Shown here: one piece after another, positions 35,908 through 44,891 of the stretch
Layout of the letters: the number at the start of each line of letters is the position of its first letter
How positions within the stretch are numbered: position 1 is the first letter of the stretch
DNA from: Glaciecola sp049650345
Lineage (GTDB): Bacteria; Pseudomonadota; Gammaproteobacteria; Enterobacterales; Alteromonadaceae
Length of the DNA: 64,000 bases
Assembly: GCA_049650345.1 (NCBI GenBank)
Contig: JBARZY010000049.1
Location: forward strand, 1-64,000
Direction: 5' to 3'
Translations under genes and position numbers: made by a program
The notes under the pieces: generated by a model
Told to the model about the DNA's origin: nothing
Databases searched by the model: none
What the model saw: only the letters and a program-made list of their open reading frames with translations

Positions 35908-36681
35908 ATGTTGATACAAGTAACACCCGTGTTAATCGTACTGGCAAGTATAGCAAATGCGACCAGCACTGAGCAGCATACGCCGGTTCCTTTTACTCAT
36001 TCTTCCATTATTATTGACGGTAAATTAAACGAAAGTATTTGGCAAACCAGTACTCGTTTAGCTATTAATCACCCTATCATTGGCGGAGAACCTCAACCCA
36101 ATGATTTCAGCGGTACTTACCAGCTTGCTTGGGATGCCGGCTATTTGTATATTGCTGCACAAATTCGTGACGACATACTTTTTGACCAGCACCCCGACCC
36201 ATTGCACTATTATTGGGACGATGATTGCCTTGAAATATTTATTGATGAGGATGCGTCGGGAGGCGACCACCAATACAATTACAATGCCTTTGCATACCAT
36301 GTTGCGCTTGACGGTAACGCCGTAGATATAGGAGAAAGCCACGCCAACGAACCTACCAACTTTGTATTGCTAAATAATCATATACAAAGTCAATGGACGC
36401 GAAACAAACACGATCCTACCTTGATTAATTGGGAAGTACGCGTAGAAATCCACAACGACCAATTTAGCCCAAATAACCCATCAGAAGCCTCCCTTGTCAC
36501 TTTGACCGAAAACAAAACTATCGGGTTTATGCTTGCCTATTGTGACAATGACGGCAGTGAGCACCGAGAGCAGTTTATTGGCTCTCATTACATTGCGCCT
36601 GTTGATGGTGATCAAAATCTCGGTTACAAAACGGCGGACGTGTTTGGCAAAATAAAACTTCAGACCAATAGTGCTAACTAA
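35908..36681 (+). CDS. Exported CBM9-like carbohydrate-binding protein
   Basis: This 257-residue protein starts with a signal peptide (cleavage near ANATS) and continues as a single CBM9-like beta-sandwich: IIIDGKLNESIWQ, YQLAWDAGYLYIAAQIRDD, and a WDDDCLEIFIDEDA acidic strand. CBM9 domains bind sugar chain ends, often the reducing end of cello- or xylo-oligosaccharides. It is the last gene of the six-gene operon and has no catalytic domain. A periplasmic binding or chaperone role for the imported sugar is an inference. Confidence 0.82.
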   Translation: MLIQVTPVLIVLASIANATSTEQHTPVPFTHSSIIIDGKLNESIWQTSTRLAINHPIIGGEPQPNDFSGTYQLAWDAGYLYIAAQIRDDILFDQHPDPLHYYWDDDCLEIFIDEDASGGDHQYNYNAFAYHVALDGNAVDIGESHANEPTNFVLLNNHIQSQWTRNKHDPTLINWEVRVEIHNDQFSPNNPSEASLVTLTENKTIGFMLAYCDNDGSEHREQFIGSHYIAPVDGDQNLGYKTADVFGKIKLQTNSAN

Positions 36682-36785
36682 CTGATATATATTTAATTTA
36701 TTGCTCATTAATAGAGGCGAAATTTACAGTTGTGATAATAATGTAAATTAAATGTTGACGAGCGGGCAATATTGCCTTACCTTTT

Positions 36786-36801
36786 GAGAAAGCGCTTTCC
36801 C
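36786..36801. promoter_or_regulatory. LacI-type operator 1 upstream of the TonB receptor
   Basis: GAGAAAGCGCTTTCCC differs by one base from the 16-base core of the 27768-27791 palindrome. It lies about 80 bases before the receptor start, where a repressor would act on the promoter. Confidence 0.72.
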
Positions 36802-36818
36802 ATTATGCTTGATTTGCT

Positions 36819-36835
36819 AAGAAAGGGCTTTCTCG
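36819..36835. promoter_or_regulatory. LacI-type operator 2 upstream of the TonB receptor
   Basis: AAGAAAGGGCTTTCTCG is a weaker copy of the same motif, with GG in place of the central CG. It is centred about 33 bases from operator 1, so the two sites lie on the same helical face. Confidence 0.6.
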
Positions 36836-36878
36836 GTGGCAATACAGTAAAACAGCGTACATAACAGAGAGAACAACA

Positions 36879-39800
36879 GTGAAACATACAAACTTTACTA
36901 AAACACATTTGGCGACTAGCTTGTCGCTTATATTGGGTGCTGCGGCTTTGCCTGCGGTTGCTCAGGATGCATCTAGCCCAGACCAAAGTTTAGAAGTCAT
37001 TGAAGTAAAAGGCCTACGAGGAAGTTTGGTCCAATCAATGGATATTAAAAGGGAATCGGTAGGTGTGGTTGATGCCATCACGGCAGAAGACATGGGTAAG
37101 TTCCCAGATACTAACCTAGCCGAATCACTCCAGCGTATCACGGGTGTTGCTATAAGTCGTAGCAATGGTGAAGGTAGCGAAATAACCGTGCGTGGTTGGG
37201 GGCCTGAGCAAAACTTAATCCTTTTCAACGGTCGCCAAATGCCAAGTGGCTTAGGTAATCGTTCTTTCGATTTTGCCAATATCGCCTCTGAGGGCGTAAC
37301 GGGTGTTGAAGTATACAAAACCGGGGATGCAGGCATGACAACCGGCGGCGTAGGCTCGGTTATTAATATTCTAACCAACCGTCCGCTTAATCGAGTAGGC
37401 TCAGTTTCTGCCATTTCAGCAAAAGCGGTGTATGACGACAGTTCAATTTTAAATAGTGGGTTTACCCCCGAGCTATCAGGTATTTATTCATTTAAGAATG
37501 ATGAAGGTACCTTTGGCGTATCGGTAACAGCCAGCTATCAAGAACGTGAAAACGGCAACCAGCAAGCCCAAGTTGGCACAGGTTGGCGCAGCTTTCCAGG
37601 CAATGTTGATGGCGACTGGTCTTCTGACCTTGCTACCGACTGGGGCGGTATACAGCCTAATAGTGGACAGGTAAACAGTCCTCTTGGTGAAGACCAAGCT
37701 GACGAAATATATTCAGTGCCGCAAACCACAATTTATCGGTTTGAAGAAGTTAACCGTGTACGTGAAAACGCACAATTAGTGCTGCAATATAAGCCCATAG
37801 ATACATTAACGGCGACCGTTGACTACACGTATTTTTCTAATGAAGTCGACACTCGCCATCAAGACGTGTCTGCGTGGTATAACTTTGGCCCATCTGAAAA
37901 CGTATGGACCGACGGCCCCATTGCATCACCTTTACTCTATTCAGAAACGTATGACCCTGCTAGTCCTGCCGATATGTCTATGGCAGCTGGCCTTGCCGCC
38001 ACTAAAGACGAAACCGACTCTATTGGTTTGAACGTTGAGTGGGTGGTGTCAGACAAGCTGTTAGTGAATATTGATCATCATAGTTCAAAATCAGAATGGG
38101 GCGCTAACGGGCCTTATGGTACAGCCCCTAATTTTTCTATGGGTGCTTATGTAAGAACGAGTGCGGCAACTGACTTTACCGGTGAGCTACCTATTCTATC
38201 AGTGGGTGGCGGAAACACTGTTCAGCCTCTCGATATGCGCGTAACGGGCCGTGTATTTGGCAATGGTCAAAACTTACAAGAAATAGACCAAACGCAGATA
38301 GACGCAAATTACATTATTAATGACGATGTATCTATCGACTTTGGTGTATCTAAAAACGAAGTGCTTAACCGCGTACAAAACGTGAATGTACAAGCTGATG
38401 ATTGGGGCGGATTGGGTGAAGAAGGTGACTTCGATGCCGATTGGTTCGACCGCGAGACCATTGCCGATAAATTTGATGTGTCAGGAGGCGATTTCAGTAT
38501 TGCTTCACAGCTCAATAGCGATGCAAATCTCAACTTCTTTGAGCCGCTAAATACCTTTTTCTGGTTAGATTTTGCCAGTATTGTGGCACAAGCTGACGCT
38601 ATATATCCTGACAATTCAGCGATTTTGGGTGATTGCGGCAGTTCGTTCTGTCCTTCAACTGACTGGGCGGCATCAGAAGATAGAACCACTATTGAAGATA
38701 CCACTGCGCTGTATTTCAAGGTTAACTACGAAACCGATATTAAGGATATGTACCTACGCGCTAATTTTGGTTTGCGTTATGAAGAAACTAAAATTAAGTC
38801 AACATCGGTAGCGAATACTTACCAAAGAGCGCGTTGGGTAGCCGATACTGAAACAGTATTAAGTAATGAGAATGACGAACAAATTCGCGAATTCCTAAAT
38901 CAAACGGGTGACTACGATTATCTTCTACCAAGCCTTAACGTTACGCTTGATGTGACCGACGATATGGTAGTGCGTGCAGCGGCAAGTAAAACTATTGCCA
39001 GAGCCGGTTATGATAGCTTGCTTGGCGGCACGTCTATTAGTCAAACGGCCAATGCGGGCGGTGGCTCAGGCTCTGCAGGTAACCCCAATTTGTTACCTTT
39101 AGAATCAACCAATCTTGATTTGTCGTTTGAATACTATTACGACGCAGGCAGCTATGTGTCAGTGGGTTACTTTAGGAAAAACGTGGTTAACTTTATATCG
39201 AACACCGATATTGTTACCTTTATAGACGGTATTTACGACCCCCAAAATGGCGCTAGAGCAGCTGAAGCGAGAGCTAATGGTGCAGATAGCAACATTGCTA
39301 TTCGTGACTACATTCTGACTAACTCTGCCAGCGACCCTTTTGTTGACGCGGCAAATGGGATCATAACAGGTGACCCAAGTAGTGACCCGTTAATGGAGTT
39401 TGCGATTAATACGCCAATTAACAACGACGAAGAACGTGTGGTAGATGGCTTCGAGTTCAATGTTCAGCATTTCTTTGGTAATTCTGGTTTTGGCGTAATT
39501 GCTAACTACACTGCGGTAGATTCAGACTTAGAATATGACAATTTGTTGCTGGAAGATCAGGCTGCCATTATTGGTTTGAGCGATACAGCGAACTTGGTGG
39601 GTATATATGAAGACCATGGGTTCTCGGTGCGTTTAGCCTACAACTGGCGAGATAAATACTTGTCTTCGCGTGGTCAGGGAACCGGTGCAAACCCTGAATA
39701 CCAAGAAGACTATAACCAGTTTGATTTGAACATTGGTTATGAAGTCCCTCAAGTTGACGGCCTGCGGGTATTTGTTGAAGCGCTTAATATTACCAACGAA

Positions 39801-39893
39801 TATACCAGAAGACATGGTCGTTCAAGCTATCAAGTGTTAAACGTTACTCAAACCGGCGCTAGATACAATTTAGGCGTTGCATATAAGTTCTAA
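36879..39893 (+). CDS. TonB-dependent outer-membrane receptor (Xanthomonas-Caulobacter type)
   Basis: This 1004-residue receptor imports oligosaccharides across the outer membrane using TonB energy. After a signal peptide (ending PAVAQDA) comes a TonB-box-like SLEVIEVKG. A plug domain follows (DMGKFPDTNLAESLQRITG, TVRGWGPEQNLILFNGRQ), then a large barrel ending in Phe (LGVAYKF). It fits the TIGR01782 group. The start is GTG with AGAGAG upstream. Two LacI-type sites in the 197-base leader tie it to the beta-glucan regulon. A strong terminator after it separates it from the halogenase block. Confidence 0.94.
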   Translation: MKHTNFTKTHLATSLSLILGAAALPAVAQDASSPDQSLEVIEVKGLRGSLVQSMDIKRESVGVVDAITAEDMGKFPDTNLAESLQRITGVAISRSNGEGSEITVRGWGPEQNLILFNGRQMPSGLGNRSFDFANIASEGVTGVEVYKTGDAGMTTGGVGSVINILTNRPLNRVGSVSAISAKAVYDDSSILNSGFTPELSGIYSFKNDEGTFGVSVTASYQERENGNQQAQVGTGWRSFPGNVDGDWSSDLATDWGGIQPNSGQVNSPLGEDQADEIYSVPQTTIYRFEEVNRVRENAQLVLQYKPIDTLTATVDYTYFSNEVDTRHQDVSAWYNFGPSENVWTDGPIASPLLYSETYDPASPADMSMAAGLAATKDETDSIGLNVEWVVSDKLLVNIDHHSSKSEWGANGPYGTAPNFSMGAYVRTSAATDFTGELPILSVGGGNTVQPLDMRVTGRVFGNGQNLQEIDQTQIDANYIINDDVSIDFGVSKNEVLNRVQNVNVQADDWGGLGEEGDFDADWFDRETIADKFDVSGGDFSIASQLNSDANLNFFEPLNTFFWLDFASIVAQADAIYPDNSAILGDCGSSFCPSTDWAASEDRTTIEDTTALYFKVNYETDIKDMYLRANFGLRYEETKIKSTSVANTYQRARWVADTETVLSNENDEQIREFLNQTGDYDYLLPSLNVTLDVTDDMVVRAAASKTIARAGYDSLLGGTSISQTANAGGGSGSAGNPNLLPLESTNLDLSFEYYYDAGSYVSVGYFRKNVVNFISNTDIVTFIDGIYDPQNGARAAEARANGADSNIAIRDYILTNSASDPFVDAANGIITGDPSSDPLMEFAINTPINNDEERVVDGFEFNVQHFFGNSGFGVIANYTAVDSDLEYDNLLLEDQAAIIGLSDTANLVGIYEDHGFSVRLAYNWRDKYLSSRGQGTGANPEYQEDYNQFDLNIGYEVPQVDGLRVFVEALNITNEYTRRHGRSSYQVLNVTQTGARYNLGVAYKF

Positions 39894-39921
39894 ACTTATA
39901 ATGAGTTTTTGTGTGTGATAA

Positions 39922-39947
39922 GGGCTGTGTAGTGCAGCCCGTTTTTT
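39922..39947 (+). terminator. Intrinsic terminator after the TonB receptor
   Basis: A GC-rich stem GGGCTG/CAGCCC (39922-39927 with 39935-39940) with a 7-base loop is followed by GTTTTTT. The halogenase cluster starts 76 bases later, so it either has its own promoter or depends on read-through. Confidence 0.82.
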
Positions 39948-40022
39948 AGGACGCGACTATTGCTAATAAGTCTTTATATCGATTAGTATTTAGTCGCTCT
40001 GTATCCTTTTGGTTATGTTGGA

Positions 40023-41576
40023 ATGCAAATAAAACAAACTCGAGTAGTTATTGTGGGTGGCGGCACAGCTGGTTGGTTAACAGCTGGTGTAATCGCGGCT
40101 AAGCACAATTGTGCATCGAGCGACGCGGTGTCAGTCACATTAATAGAAGCACCCAATATTCAATCCATTGGTGTAGGTGAAGGCACTTGGCCTTCAATGC
40201 GCGCTACGCTTAAGTCAATGGGCATATCAGAAAGCGATTTTATTCGCCAGTGCGATGTTAGCTTCAAACAAGGCTCAAAGTTTGTTGGTTGGCACCATGG
40301 TGCTAACGAAGTGTATTATCACCCTTTTACCAAACCCGTTGGTGCAGGTGACATCAACCTTTCTCTTCACTGGCAACAGTACCGGCAACAAATCAGTTTT
40401 GCTGACGCCGTATGTCCACAAGCCAGTTTTACCGATAACGGTATTGCACCAAAGCAAATATCTACTCCTGAGTATTCATTTGGTCTCAATTATGGTTATC
40501 ACTTAAATGCAGGCAAGTTTGGCGACTTTATTCGCAAGCACTGTATCAATAACTTAGGCGTACAGCATGTGCTTGGTGAAGTAACACATATTCAAAACGA
40601 CCAAGAAGACTATGTGTGCGGCCTACAGCTTGCTGATGGCAAGCAAATTGAAGGTGACATATTTGTTGACTGTACCGGGTTTAAAAGCCTGTTGTTAGGT
40701 GAGCACTACGGTGTGGCGTTTCAATCCAAAAAACACATATTGATGAACGACACGGCAATTGCTGCTCAGGTGCCCTATGCTGATACCAATAGTCCAATTG
40801 CGTCGTTTACCACAGCCACAGCAAAACAAAACGGTTGGACATGGGACATAGGCTTATCTTCAAGGCGCGGAGTGGGCTTTGTTTATTCCAGTGCTCATAC
40901 TGACCAATGTGCGGCTGAGCAAACACTGTTGCATCATATTCACAAAACAGGTGGCGGTGATATGAGTGCATCCGATCTAAGGCGCATTGATATTAACCCG
41001 GGCCATCGAGAAACGTTTTGGCATAAAAATGTAGTCGCCATTGGCTTATCTGCAGGTTTTCTTGAACCCCTAGAAGCTTCTGCCTTAGTGTTAGCAGAGC
41101 TTTCAGCTAAAATGCTAGCCGAGCAACTGCCAACAAATAGGCAAATGCTAGCGATTATAAGCAAACGTTTTAATCGTACGTTTTTGTATCGCTGGCAAAC
41201 CATTATCGATTTTTTAAAGTTACATTACGTGCTAAGTGAAAGAGATGATTCTGATTATTGGCAAGACATGCGGGCGAATGCCAATAATAGCGATAATTTG
41301 AATGAGTTACTTGATTTGTGGCAGCATCAGCCGCCCGACAGTTACGATCATTTGCGTGTAGACGAAATGTTTCCTGCGGCGAGTTACCAATATGTGCTTT
41401 ACGGCATGAATTTTAAAACACATGTTAGTCAACAAGCTCAGTTACAAGTTGAAACAAGCAGGGCAAATCAGCTATTTCAGCAAAATAAAAACGAATTAGA
41501 AAAACTCAAGCGGGCATTGCCAACGAACCGAGATTTACTCAATAAAATACAACAGTTCGGCTTGTCCAAAATATAG
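40023..41576 (+). CDS. Flavin-dependent tryptophan halogenase-family protein 1
   Basis: This 517-residue FAD enzyme of the PF04820 family has GGGTAGW at 12-18 and the conserved Lys (K82 in DVSFKQGSKFVGW) that forms the halogenating lysine adduct in PrnA-type enzymes. The tunnel motif usually written WxWxIP reads WTWDIG here, so the last Pro is missing. Family members halogenate indoles or other aromatics with FADH2, O2 and a halide. It begins a five-gene block containing SapC, a cupin and a second halogenase. The natural substrate of this receptor-linked group is not established. Confidence 0.85.
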   Translation: MQIKQTRVVIVGGGTAGWLTAGVIAAKHNCASSDAVSVTLIEAPNIQSIGVGEGTWPSMRATLKSMGISESDFIRQCDVSFKQGSKFVGWHHGANEVYYHPFTKPVGAGDINLSLHWQQYRQQISFADAVCPQASFTDNGIAPKQISTPEYSFGLNYGYHLNAGKFGDFIRKHCINNLGVQHVLGEVTHIQNDQEDYVCGLQLADGKQIEGDIFVDCTGFKSLLLGEHYGVAFQSKKHILMNDTAIAAQVPYADTNSPIASFTTATAKQNGWTWDIGLSSRRGVGFVYSSAHTDQCAAEQTLLHHIHKTGGGDMSASDLRRIDINPGHRETFWHKNVVAIGLSAGFLEPLEASALVLAELSAKMLAEQLPTNRQMLAIISKRFNRTFLYRWQTIIDFLKLHYVLSERDDSDYWQDMRANANNSDNLNELLDLWQHQPPDSYDHLRVDEMFPAASYQYVLYGMNFKTHVSQQAQLQVETSRANQLFQQNKNELEKLKRALPTNRDLLNKIQQFGLSKI

Positions 41577-41585
41577 GTAGTTACC

Positions 41586-42314
41586 ATGGCAAATGATGTT
41601 TTACTCAACAATATTGATCATAAGGATCTGAAGGTTATCACCCGGTTTGGTGAAAAATATGGCGACAAAGTTTGGCACGTTCCTACTTTTCCGCTTGAGT
41701 TTAGAACCTTGCAGGCTGAGTACCCAATTATGTTTCAAAAGAGCGCTGAAACCGGGCAGTTTTATCCGGTTGTTTTACTTGGCTTTGAGCAAGGTGAAAA
41801 TTTATATTTAGAAGGCGAAACATGGAACGCAGGCTACGTACCTTTAATGATTAAGCGCCAACCGTTTTTAATTGGCGCGCAGCGCTACACAGAAAACGGC
41901 GAAGAAAAGCGTCGCTTGGTTATTCACATTGACCTTGATAACCCGCGAGTGAGTGAGGCCGAAGGCCAGCAATTGTTTGAAGATTTTGGTGCAAACTCGC
42001 CCTATCTTGATCAAGTGGCTTCTATGCTTGAAGCGGTAGATGTAGGCATGCAGTCAAACCACGATTTTATGCAACAACTGCTTGAATTTGACCTGATCGA
42101 ATCGGTTACCTTAGACATTGAACTGAATAACGGTTCGCGTAATAGTTTGGTGGGTTTTTACACTATTCAAGAAGACCACCTTAATGCCTTAAGTGCAGAG
42201 CAAATTAACACCTTACATACCAAGGGTTACTTGCAAGCAATTTATATGGTGATGGCGTCTCAATCGAACATCAGTAAGTTGGTCGATTTTAAAAACAAAG
42301 CCGTTGCTCAATAA
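41586..42314 (+). CDS. SapC-family protein
   Basis: This 242-residue protein matches the SapC family (PF07277), named from a Campylobacter S-layer secretion locus and found in marine and Xanthomonas-type sugar loci. FPLEFRTLQAEYPIMFQKS and the LMIKRQPFLIGAQ strand are typical. No signal peptide or membrane helix is seen, so it is probably cytoplasmic. Its biochemical role is unknown. It is 9 bases after the first halogenase and 21 bases before the cupin gene, so the set is co-transcribed. Confidence 0.8.
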   Translation: MANDVLLNNIDHKDLKVITRFGEKYGDKVWHVPTFPLEFRTLQAEYPIMFQKSAETGQFYPVVLLGFEQGENLYLEGETWNAGYVPLMIKRQPFLIGAQRYTENGEEKRRLVIHIDLDNPRVSEAEGQQLFEDFGANSPYLDQVASMLEAVDVGMQSNHDFMQQLLEFDLIESVTLDIELNNGSRNSLVGFYTIQEDHLNALSAEQINTLHTKGYLQAIYMVMASQSNISKLVDFKNKAVAQ

Positions 42315-42335
42315 AGCCATGGATACCTTTTTAAA

Positions 42336-43382
42336 ATGACACAAGCCGAGCTTTCAGGACTGACACAGTTAGGCAGCTTACCTCCCGTTAGGCAAGTTGA
42401 TAACGTGCGCCCTGATAACCTAAACGATAAGATATTGTGTAGCACTACACCAATAGTGTTAAAAGGCTTTTGTAACAACTGGCCGCTTGTAAAAGAAGGT
42501 AAAAAAGGGTCCAAGGCGGCAGCCGATTATTTAATGCAATATTATAAGGGGCAGCCAGTTTCGGCAGGGTATGCTGAGCCAGAAACACAAGGGCGTATTT
42601 TTTATAATGAAGCCGTAGACGGGTTTAATTTTAAAGTGGCAACTATTCCATTGCCCACCGTGCTTAAAACCATTTTGGATAACCAAGGTGTGCAGCAACC
42701 GCCTACAGCTTACATGGGCTCTACACCGGTAGATACCTTGTTACCCAATTTTCGCGATGCACACAATGCTCAACTTAGTGACAAAAACGCAATGGCGAAT
42801 ATTTGGATTGGCAATCAATCGCGAATAGCCGCGCACTATGATTTTCCCAATAATTTAGCTTGTTGCTTAACGGGCCGTCGCCGTTTTACCTTGTTTCCGC
42901 CTGAACAATTGTGCAATTTATATGTGGGGCCTTTAGAGTTTTCGCCCGGTGGCCAAGAAATTAGCATGGTTGATTTTGCCAACCCTGATTTTGATAAGTT
43001 TCCTAAGTTTGCCAATGCATTAGCAGCCGCATCGGTGGCTGAACTTGAAAGTGGTGATGCACTATATATGCCAGGAATGTGGTGGCATCATGTGCAAGCG
43101 CTAGATGCCCTAAACGTGTTAATGACCCATTGGTGGCTGCCTACAGCGGCGCATTCCGGGCGTCCAATAGATGCTTTACAAATGGCCATTATGAGCATTC
43201 GAAATTTGCCGCCCGAGCAGCGCGCAGCATGGAAAAATATGTTTGATTATTACGTATTTGAGCAAGAGCATCACAGCCATAATCATATTCCGACACGCGC
43301 TCAAGGTATGCTGCGGGACAACATTGATAAAGCCGCGGCGCAGAAGATCAAGCTGAACTTGATTGAAAAGTTAAAGAGGTAG
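42336..43382 (+). CDS. JmjC-like cupin (predicted 2OG-Fe(II) oxygenase)
   Basis: This 348-residue protein has the Cupin_8/JmjC pattern: NIWIGNQSRIAAHYDFPNN with the HxD iron ligands, RRRFTLFPPEQ after it, and the distal His in MPGMWWHHVQAL. All three iron ligands are present, so it could be an active 2-oxoglutarate oxygenase, as in hydroxylases of the FIH/TYW5 type. The substrate is unknown; neighbouring halogenases suggest work on the same molecule or protein. Spacing to the next gene is 3 bases. Confidence 0.82.
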   Translation: MTQAELSGLTQLGSLPPVRQVDNVRPDNLNDKILCSTTPIVLKGFCNNWPLVKEGKKGSKAAADYLMQYYKGQPVSAGYAEPETQGRIFYNEAVDGFNFKVATIPLPTVLKTILDNQGVQQPPTAYMGSTPVDTLLPNFRDAHNAQLSDKNAMANIWIGNQSRIAAHYDFPNNLACCLTGRRRFTLFPPEQLCNLYVGPLEFSPGGQEISMVDFANPDFDKFPKFANALAAASVAELESGDALYMPGMWWHHVQALDALNVLMTHWWLPTAAHSGRPIDALQMAIMSIRNLPPEQRAAWKNMFDYYVFEQEHHSHNHIPTRAQGMLRDNIDKAAAQKIKLNLIEKLKR

Positions 43383-43385
43383 TAT

Positions 43386-44891
43386 ATGAATACAACTACA
43401 TCACAAAATTCAGTACAAAAAGTGGTAATTGCCGGCGGTGGCACCGCAGGTTGGATGGCTGCAGCCGCAATGGGCAAGTTAATTGGCAAAAATTTAGATA
43501 TTACCTTGGTAGAATCTGATGCCATTGGCACTGTAGGCGTGGGCGAGGCCACTATTCCTACCTTGCATGTGTTTCATCGCTTGCTTGGCATAAGAACTAA
43601 CGAGTTAGTAAAAGCCACCAATGCAACGTTCAAACTAGCCATTTCGTTTGAAGGCTGGCGTGATATTGGTGAAAACTATGTGCATTCATTTGGGCACATA
43701 GGCCAAGACTGCTGGGCCGCAGGTTTTCAACATTTTTGGCTCAAAGGTAAACAAAAGGGCTTTAGCGTAGATGAAATTGGCGATTATTGCGCCGAGCATT
43801 TGGGTTCGCGCCAAAACAAATTTGCCATAACGCCGAAACAAGAATACAACCACGCCTATCATTTAGATGCCTCGTTGTACGCCAAGTTTTTACGCAATTT
43901 TGCCGAAAAGCATGGCGTAAAACGCAAAGAAGGTAAAATTGATAAAGTGAACGTTAACCCTGAAAGTGGATTTATTGATTCGCTAACCTTGGGCGATGGC
44001 AGTGTTATTGAAGGCGACTTGTTTATAGATTGTACTGGTTTTAGAGGCCTGCTTATTGAAGAGGCCTTGCACACCGGGTTTGACGATTGGTCACATTGGC
44101 TACCCAATGATCGCGCCGTTGCAATGCAAACTGCAAATGTGGGCGAACCAGTTCCCTATACCCGTTCAATTGCGCGCTCAGCAGGTTGGCAGTGGCGTAT
44201 TCCACTGCAAAGTCGCACTGGCAATGGCTATGTATTTAGTAGTAAGCACATGTCGGAAGACGAGGCCACACAGCTACTTATTAACAATGTTGAGGGTGAG
44301 GCGTTAACCGACCCACGTATTATTAAATTTAAAACCGGCACACGCAGACAGCATTGGAATAAAAACTGCGTTGCTATAGGTTTGTCGAGTGGCTTTATTG
44401 AGCCGCTAGAATCAACAAGCATTCACCTTATTCAGCGCAACATTACGCGCTTGATACAAAACTTCCCGTCCGGCGGCATTCATCAAGTCGATATTGATCA
44501 ATTCAACAATCAAACCATGTTTGAAATAGACAACATACGCGACTTCATTATTTTGCATTACAAAGTAACTAATCGCAGAGATTCTTCCTATTGGAACTAT
44601 TTACGCAATATGTCTATTCCCGATTCGCTCGCCCATAGAATTGATTTGTTTAAGCGCACCGGCAAAGTGTTTAAGCAGTTAGATGAATTGTTTGGCGACA
44701 GCTCTTGGTTGCAAGTAATGATGGGACAAGGATTAGAAGCAGAAAGTTATCACCCCATTGTAGACATGATGGACGATAACGAGCTGCAAGCGTTTTTAGA
44801 TGGTATTCATATGTCGGTTAGAAAAAAGGTTGATGCCTTGCCCACGCACAACGACTTTATTCAGCGTTATTGCAAGTCAGATGTTGCATAA
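43386..44891 (+). CDS. Flavin-dependent tryptophan halogenase-family protein 2
   Basis: This 501-residue PF04820 enzyme has the FAD motif GGGTAGW at 17-23, the catalytic-type Lys (K83 in NATFKLAISFEGW) and an intact WQWRIP motif, so every residue expected for halogenation is in place. It is clearly related to the first halogenase but far from identical, so the pair reflects an old duplication or separate recruitment. It is similar in general type to BrvH-like halogenases, which are also found beside TonB receptors. The last 11 bases overlap the DUF6445 gene. Confidence 0.88.
   Translation: MNTTTSQNSVQKVVIAGGGTAGWMAAAAMGKLIGKNLDITLVESDAIGTVGVGEATIPTLHVFHRLLGIRTNELVKATNATFKLAISFEGWRDIGENYVHSFGHIGQDCWAAGFQHFWLKGKQKGFSVDEIGDYCAEHLGSRQNKFAITPKQEYNHAYHLDASLYAKFLRNFAEKHGVKRKEGKIDKVNVNPESGFIDSLTLGDGSVIEGDLFIDCTGFRGLLIEEALHTGFDDWSHWLPNDRAVAMQTANVGEPVPYTRSIARSAGWQWRIPLQSRTGNGYVFSSKHMSEDEATQLLINNVEGEALTDPRIIKFKTGTRRQHWNKNCVAIGLSSGFIEPLESTSIHLIQRNITRLIQNFPSGGIHQVDIDQFNNQTMFEIDNIRDFIILHYKVTNRRDSSYWNYLRNMSIPDSLAHRIDLFKRTGKVFKQLDELFGDSSWLQVMMGQGLEAESYHPIVDMMDDNELQAFLDGIHMSVRKKVDALPTHNDFIQRYCKSDVA

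Noticed and set aside
36962..37414. 150-codon reverse frame under the TonB receptor
   Set aside because: It is antisense to the plug domain and has no start context or homology.
44800..44880. N-terminal extension of the DUF6445 gene
   Set aside because: It overlaps the second halogenase gene out of frame; the ATG at 44881 gives the family-like start.
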